From Ariolimax columbianus (Eukaryota > Mollusca > Gastropoda > Stylommatophora > Arionidae), in assembly GCA_036924085.1 (NCBI GenBank), contig JAVGWX010000007.1, positions 34,275,953 to 34,339,952 of the forward strand: a stretch of DNA of 64,000 bases, given 5' to 3'. The notes beneath the pieces are model-generated. The model was not told the DNA's origin and did no database searches. It saw only the letters and a list, made by a program, of their open reading frames with translations. Positions 58,461 to 64,000 of this stretch are shown piece by piece (position 1 is the first letter of the stretch; every line of letters starts with the position of its first letter). Made by a program: the position numbers and the translations under genes.

Positions 58461-58862
58461 CTAAACAAGTTGAGCTTCACCATAAATTTGTGAGGCTCCT
58501 TGATAAAATGTATAGACCAAGTTATTGTGACAAACACTTCTCACAGTAAACAGGAAGCATTTCTTTATGAATATTCTATGTAGAAAGCCCTTTCGCAAAA
58601 AAGGGGCACAGCAGCACTTTGTTGTTTGATTGTTTTATTCCTAAGAATATAGACTTCACTGGACTCTGAGCATATCCATAGGTGCTCAGTCTATCTCAGT
58701 AAATGTCGAAGGGTGTGCATACTGATGATTCCTACAGCTCGTTGGTTGTACACAATTCTGCTCCTTCCTCTCCTGCAATGTTATCACCTAACAGGTGGCC
58801 ATTGCTAGACTTTGAAATATCCCTCCTATCCATAGTGTACCCATAATTGGATTGTGAAGCCA
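58461..58862. other. No gene recognised
   Basis: Spacer leading into the 47-bp minisatellite. Confidence 0.4.
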
Positions 58863-59562
58863 GAATATCAGGAAGATGATGACTCTGTCCTGTCATGCAG
58901 CAGAAACATGAATATCAGGAAGATGATGACTCTGTCCTGTCATGCAGCAGGAACATGAATATCAGGAAGATGATGACTCTGTCCTGTCATGCAGCAGGAA
59001 CATGAATATCAGGAAGATGATGACTCTGTCCTGTCATGCAGCAGGAACATGAATATCAGGAAGATGATGACTCTGTCCTGTCATGCAGCAGGAACATGAA
59101 TATCAGGAAGATGATGACTCTGTTCTGTCATGCAGCAGGAACATGAATATCAGGAAGATGATGACTCTGTCCTGTCATGCAGCAGGAACATGAATATCAG
59201 GAAGATGATGACTCTGTCCTGTCATGCAGCAGGAACATGAATATCAGGAAGATGATGACTCTGTTCTGTCATGCAGCAGGAACATGAATATCAGGAAGAT
59301 GATGACTCTGTCCTGTCATGCAGCAGGAACATGAATATCAGGAAGATGATGACTCTGTCCTGTCATGCAGCAGGAACATGAATATCAGAAAGATGATGAC
59401 TCTGTCCTGTCATGCAGCAGGAACATGAATATCAGGAAGATGATGACTCTGTCCTGTCATGCAGCAGGAACATGAATATCAGGAAGATGATGACTCTGTT
59501 CTGTCATGCAGCAGGAACATGAATATCAGGAAGATGATGAATCTGTCCTGTCATGCAGCAGA
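58863..59562. repeat. 47-bp minisatellite, 15 copies
   Basis: Unit gaatatcaggaagatgatga + ctctgtcctgtcatgcagca + ggaacat. Starts are at 58863 + 47k for k = 0-14, with no length variation. A C-to-T variant (ctctgttctg) marks units 6, 9 and 14. The first unit has cagaaacat and the last has aatctg and then diverges. Since 47 is not a multiple of three, no frame runs through it. Confidence 0.95.
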
Positions 59563-59689
59563 TTAATGCCAACAGGTTCTGCAGCTCGGCCATCTTTCAA
59601 CTTTTGTAGGATAACATGTACTTCTGCAATAGTGGAGGTGTCAGAATTCGGGTCATCAACAGGGGTTTGTGATATGGTGGTCACTCATT

Positions 59690-60375
59690 GAATGGAGCAT
59701 CTGTTGGACAGTTTATGGCATGTTTGTATTGCTCTGTCCTTCTGTTGATTACCTCTTTTATTTGAGCAACATCTGATTTATTTATAGGTTGGGAAATTGG
59801 CCCTTAGTGTTTTGATCGCACAATAAGTTGGTTGCAAGTTGTTGTAGTCTATAAAGCACATATTAATGTTTTTCTGTGCTTCTATACTTTTTTTTCTGCT
59901 AGAGTCCTTAAACAGAATATTTCTTCTCTTGCACCGCTGTTATGTCAAAATTCAGATTGTTCATCCTGAACTTTGTTGTCGACTCTACGTCAAAATCTCT
60001 CACATATAATTTTTTAGCAGTTTCTGAATAGTGTAGCCCATAAGGCTGATTGTTCTGAAATCAGAACATTTGGTCACAAGAGGTTTCTTAGATAGTATTA
60101 CAAGGATGGATGTAATCAGGTCTCTCTGTTCAAACTCTGTATTATAGGTAACATTACACCAATCAGTGATTTTATCTACACTAAAGTTCTCTAGAGCTTC
60201 TATAAATTCTATATTTATTGGTTCCATGCCTATTGCTTTCCATTTGTTCATTTCTTTTATTGTTTTCTCTACTTCTGATCTAAGGATGCTGGGACCAACA
60301 TTATATAATTATGATGGTTTGCCAGCTATGTTATCGTCAAACAGTTCATCTGCTTGATATATCTTTTGCATCAAG
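59690..60375 (-). mobile_element. LINE relic, RT finger region
   Basis: The minus-strand frame at 60000-60251 reads MNKWKAIGMEPINIEFIEAL, DLITSILVILSKKPLVTKCS and DFRTISLMGYTIQKLLK, the early RT region of a non-LTR element. A SILRSEVEKTIKE-like stretch precedes it near 60260-60290. Downstream on that strand only decayed remnants remain before the minisatellite. No catalytic box. Confidence 0.75.
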
Positions 60376-60385
60376 TAAGATATCT

Positions 60386-60545
60386 TCTTCTCCTTCATAT
60401 GTTCTCAATCTCCTGTTACCAAGCCCTAAACAGGACTTTGCAGGTATCAGGATGTAGCCCGAAGAACGGAATGCGTTGTGTCGCTAGTTTACAGCTTGAC
60501 TGCAATATTTACACCTTATAGTCAGACACATCCATCTTCGGCAGC
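60386..60545 (-). mobile_element. SINE-like element, 5'-truncated copy
   Basis: Matches the 3' 150 bases of the 28353-28700 element in reverse (gttctcaatctcc, agaacggaatgcgttgtgt, cagcttgactgca). It is flanked by the 10-bp duplication taagatatct (60376-60385 and 60546-60555). The tail side is ttcttctccttc, consistent with a (GAA)n-type tail. Confidence 0.8.
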
Positions 60546-60555
60546 TAAGATATCT

Positions 60556-60889
60556 AAATTCATGTCCTAAACACATCCTCCTATTTGAGTCTTCTACCTT
60601 GCATTTCGATTCTATCCAGTGTTCTTTTGTACGTAGGCCTTCTTGCTTTGTTCAGTACCCTATATTTTGGGGTGTTTTTTTACACCTCTCTCTCTCTTTC
60701 TTTTTTTCTTTCTTTATCTTGGCTACTGCGCTCTACTTTAGAATACAACACTCCTGACAACATGCTCACGAACTAACGCAGAATCCCTTACTTATTTGGG
60801 GAGCACTGAGGCCAACACCCACTGCTGGTGAAATTCACATGAATGTTAAATTTCCTGAGATGTGGAGAGATGGTGCTGCTATAGAAGTT
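60556..60889. other. No gene recognised; pyrimidine-rich tract
   Basis: Contains a ctctctctctttctttt-type pyrimidine run near 60686-60718. No motif. Confidence 0.4.
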
Positions 60890-62080
60890 GATTGTCTGCT
60901 TTTAAGGTCACTGTTAAGCGGGATATGGGTTGTCTATATATGGAGTTTCCAGACAAAACATTTGATGAGTTGTTTGATGCCTGTGGGGAGATATGTTCAA
61001 ACTGTGAGGCAGAAATAACAGCAGTGGACATAGCTCTGTACCACTTAGGGACTGTTTTTGATGTCTTCCCGTCAAAAAGTCAAAGCAATGTAATCTTTAC
61101 AGACTCATTATCTGTGCTTCAAGCTCTGGAAGATGGTGGTCATTGTAAGCCTGAACTTACGCAAATATCCCTAGATACCAAACAGCTTATCATATCCCAT
61201 GAAGATTAGAATAGTTATGCAATGGATCCCTGGTCACTCAAATAAAACTGGCAGTGACAAGACAGACAGAATGACTAAGAAGGGATCAAGCCAAGAACAA
61301 CAATACAAACCAACAACGCTACAGACAGTCAAACTACTCAAGACTGTGAACAAAGACTCTTGGCTGAATGGATGGGCAATGGGTAATACTGGGAGAGAAA
61401 TCTACAAACATATGGCCACCCTAAATTCCAAAGACAATGTCAACCTCCTGAAAAGGAGAGATCTTCTTCTTCTTCTTCTTCGTTCGTTCTCAATCTCCCG
61501 CTACCAAACCCTAAAAGAGCTTAAGTAGCAGAATGTAGTTCAGAGAACGGAATGCGTTGTGTTGTAGTTTACAGCTTGACTGCGATATTTGCACCTTTCG
61601 GTCCAACACATCCGACTTCAGCAAGCATTTTTTTTAGTACCGGGTTAGCATTCCCTCTTCGATCCCTTCTCCTTAGCCAGTCTGCCCTGCTGCAGCCTGT
61701 TATCCAGGATCACCGCGTGGAGGTGTAGAAGGGTCTTGGCAGCTCTGGTTCGCTGGCCCTGACGCTAGCAGTCAGCTATGGGTCGCTGACCACTGCAGCT
61801 CATGCGCTGCTCAGCGTCTTGATCCCAAAAGGAGAGATCAAAGCACCATTTTTCTTCACACTCAAAACATACAACTCAACAGTCACTTGAACAGATTCCA
61901 ACTACAACATACTCCAGATTGCCGGCTGTGTACACTATGAAACTGTTGAATACCATTATTTTAGTGTCCAGCCCAGCACTTGACGGTGTTAGGAAAGAAT
62001 TTTTTCCTCAGAGGTCAGACAAATGGAAGTCTGTATGAAACTAAACAACTCACGAACACTTGCAGATACCACTATATGGT
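60890..62080 (+). mobile_element. LINE relic with RNase H, split by a SINE-like insertion
   Basis: RNase H pieces are in order: CEAEITAVDIALYHLG, VIFTDSLSVLQALEDG, IVMQWIPGHSNKTGSDKTDR. The linker ends NLLKRRD at 61463. The element resumes at 61840 with QLNSHLNRFQ and a CRLC...ETVEYH tail. The first catalytic Asp segment (YTDGS) is not recognisable. The insertion at 61464-61826 duplicates aaaaggagagatc. Confidence 0.8.
61464..61826 (-). mobile_element. SINE-like element, full-length copy
   Basis: A 363-bp insertion with the 13-bp duplication aaaaggagagatc (61451-61463 and 61827-61839). Read on the minus strand it starts gggatcaagacgctgagcag and ends gagaacgaacgaagaagaag, a (GAA)n tail like that of the intact LINE in this window. 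It is the same family as 28353-28700. Confidence 0.85.
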
Positions 62081-62084
62081 ATTT

Positions 62085-62690
62085 GGACAAAGAGCAAGAG
62101 TACAAAGGCACATTTAAATACCTGGACACAAACATAACAACTGATGGGAGATGCAATTATGAAATAAGAAACAGAATAGACCAGGCAAAATTGGTCTTCC
62201 AAAGGATGAAGAGAATCTTGTGCAACACAACCCTATGGCTGGAATTTTAGAAAGAGAGTTCTTGGATGCTATGTGGAACCAGTAAATATACAACAGCGAA
62301 TCATGAAAACAAGCATAAAGATCACTAGAAGCCACGGAGATGTGGTTTTACATAAGAATGTTAAGAATTCCATGGACTGAAAAGAATAACGATGCAGTAC
62401 TTAAAGATGCACAGACACAAAGACAACTCATTGCAAAAGTCAGGTCAAGGCAGTCATCCTTTTTCGGGCATGTCATGAGAAGAGGTGGGTTGGAACATAC
62501 TGTGACAATGGGTGAAACAGCAGAGAAGAAAGATAGAGAAAGGCAGAGAGAGAAAATATTGGGCAGCATGAAGAAATGGCATGTGGGACAATTAACAAAA
62601 GAGCTGATAAATGACACATGATAGGAGTGGATGGAGATCCATGATTGACAATGTCAACCAGCAAGATACATTGATGATGATAATGATAGG
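62085..62690 (+). mobile_element. LINE C-terminal relic
   Basis: Frames at 62023-62250 and 62340-62621 give FKYLDTNITTDGRCNYEIRN, then MLRIPWTEKNNDAVLKDAQT, RSRQSSFFGHVMRRGGLEHT and HDRSGWRSMIDNVNQQDT. This is a complete tail after the RT, with one frameshift and a GAT-type 3' end. It is a different family from its left neighbour. Confidence 0.75.
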
Positions 62691-62699
62691 TACATGGGA

Positions 62700-63497
62700 T
62701 GCCATCGGATCATTGTGGTTTCTCTCAGAAAGGATGATCGATCAAGGACGACCACTATTTATCTGCTTTAGTGACTTTGAGAAAGTCTTTGATCAAGTCC
62801 CCTGGTGCAAACTTTTTAAGATTTTGCAACAAATAGGTAGAGAGAGAGACCAATTATTAGATTTTTATCCAGAATCTGTATGAAATTCAAGAGACAAATA
62901 TTTCAATCAAAGAAGAACTAACAGATCCAGTTTCAATAAGACAAGGGATACAAAAGGGTTGCTTGTTTTCACAGTCTCTGAGATGATGATGGAAAATGTT
63001 GTTCGAAGTTGTAATAGCGGTGTCAAAGTCAATGGTATGAAAGTTAATGCCATCAAATTTGTTGATGACCAAGCCATAGTAGGAGGATCAGTAGCAATGT
63101 TGCAAATGCTGCTTGAACAAATTAACAGCAAAGCCAATAAGTTTGGCATGAAAAAAAACACATTGAAGACCAAGACTTTGATAAGAGCCATGCAATATAT
63201 GCAAATGAATATAATCATAAATGTGAAGAAAAAAAAATTGAGCAAGTACAGAAGTTTACATATTTAGGGCAAACAATAACAGAAGATGCCTGCAATAAGA
63301 CAAAAATGAAGACATGGATTGCATTGGCAAAAAAGAGCTTCAGCTCAAAGAATATCAAGACAAAAATTAGAAGAAAAAAATATCACCACTCCTATATGGC
63401 CAATTGCTCTATATGGGACTGAAACATGAACATGCAAAGAAGGATGAAAAAAGTTTGGAAGCATCTGAAATGTGGTGCTACTTTGAATGGAAAGAGT
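62700..63497 (+). mobile_element. LINE relic with RT palm
   Basis: PLFICFSDFEKVFDQVPWCK at 62750-62810 is the first catalytic Asp block. INAIKFVDDQAIVGGSVAML-like sequence at 63045-63110 is the FVDD box. A LYGTET-like stretch near 63410 follows. Frameshifts separate them. It is cut at 63498 by the rDNA-type leader. Confidence 0.75.
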
Positions 63498-64000
63498 ATC
63501 TGGGGTAGTTGTCTCGCCGCCGCGATTCAATTTCAACCAGTGTTCGCAAAGCGATCTCAGTCCCGCCAGGCGGAGCGATAGCGCGGGCTTGCGGAAAACG
63601 CTCGCCTGCCTTTCCCCGTAGAGCTATTGGGGTGCGGTTTGTTGTGGCGTCTCCTCCACCGAGGTGCGCTTCTCTGGTCCGTATCAGGAAACGTGGTCCG
63701 TCCGTGGTGATTTATCTAAGGCTTATAGCAGAGCTCGACAGTACGTCTCGCTGGTGGTTAGACTCTCGCAAAGAGCTTGTGACCGGCAAATGGAAAGCAG
63801 GAATCGTGCCTCAAGGCCCTGCGTTCTCCTCGGGAGAAGGGCAGGCCGGCAGGCCAAATTGTCTCTAGTCCCAGTGAAATTCATCGCCGAGGTCGTTGGG
63901 ATCCGTTCTGCACAGAGAACTGCCATCCCTCCTCGAGCGAGCCCGGTCGGTCGGTCGTCTGGTGCGTGTAGGAGGCCCCTGTCAGGCGGTCCTAGGTCGA
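63498..64000 (+). mobile_element. Second pre-rRNA leader copy, runs off the window
   Basis: Starts atctggggtagttgtctcgc at the same nucleotide as 29962 and matches 29962-30465 at about 95% by eye to the window edge. The left flank is an old LINE, which argues against a native rDNA unit here. The rest (18S or more, and any LINE) is beyond 64000, so the family assignment is inferred. Confidence 0.75.

Overview
The window is repeat-dominated animal nuclear DNA. I recognise no intact host protein-coding gene. The 18S rRNA sequence at 30596-31868 is metazoan and looks lophotrochozoan, most like a mollusc. Its GC-rich V4 region makes a cephalopod plausible, but that is a guess from memory. Base composition outside the rRNA-derived blocks is AT-rich, with many GA, CA and TA microsatellites. 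Nearly every long reading frame is a reverse transcriptase, endonuclease, RNase H or transposase, or an antisense shadow of one.

The centrepiece is 29962-37346. A perfect 13-bp target-site duplication (29949-29961 and 37347-37359) encloses one 7.4-kb unit. In order it holds a pre-rRNA 5' external transcribed spacer-like leader, about 1.25 kb of 18S rRNA, a patchwork in which an 18S core and a 28S core alternate, the 3' end of 28S rRNA, a roughly 560-bp leader, one intact 1286-codon non-LTR retrotransposon ORF (endonuclease, reverse transcriptase, RNase H, Cys/His motif) and a (GAA)n tail. The duplication shows that rRNA and LINE sequence were inserted together as one reverse-transcribed molecule. 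A 957-bp relative at 8869-9825 has its own perfect 12-bp duplication. It keeps the 28S 3' end, the same leader and a (GAA)n tail but lacks the ORF. A third copy of the 5' spacer begins at 63498, at the same nucleotide as 29962, and runs off the window inside an older LINE. I infer a LINE family that lives on, or recurrently captures, the rRNA transcript.

Layout: 0-8.8 kb holds LINE relics, a 1.75-kb minisatellite and unassigned DNA. 8.9-9.8 kb is the 28S-headed element. 9.9-29.9 kb contains relics of several LINE families on both strands, including two nested insertions with target-site duplications, and a candidate terminal-inverted-repeat element. 30.0-37.3 kb is the rDNA-LINE composite. 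37.7-38.2 kb is a fold-back mariner-like structure. 38-51 kb is more LINE relics plus two copies of a tRNA-derived SINE. 52-63 kb has LINE, hAT and mariner relics, a 47-bp minisatellite and two of the three copies of an unnamed SINE-like family with target-site duplications. 63.5-64 kb is the second rDNA-type 5' leader.

Family names (RTE-like, Jockey/I-like) rest on motif recognition by eye. Relic boundaries are approximate to tens of bases unless a duplication fixes them.
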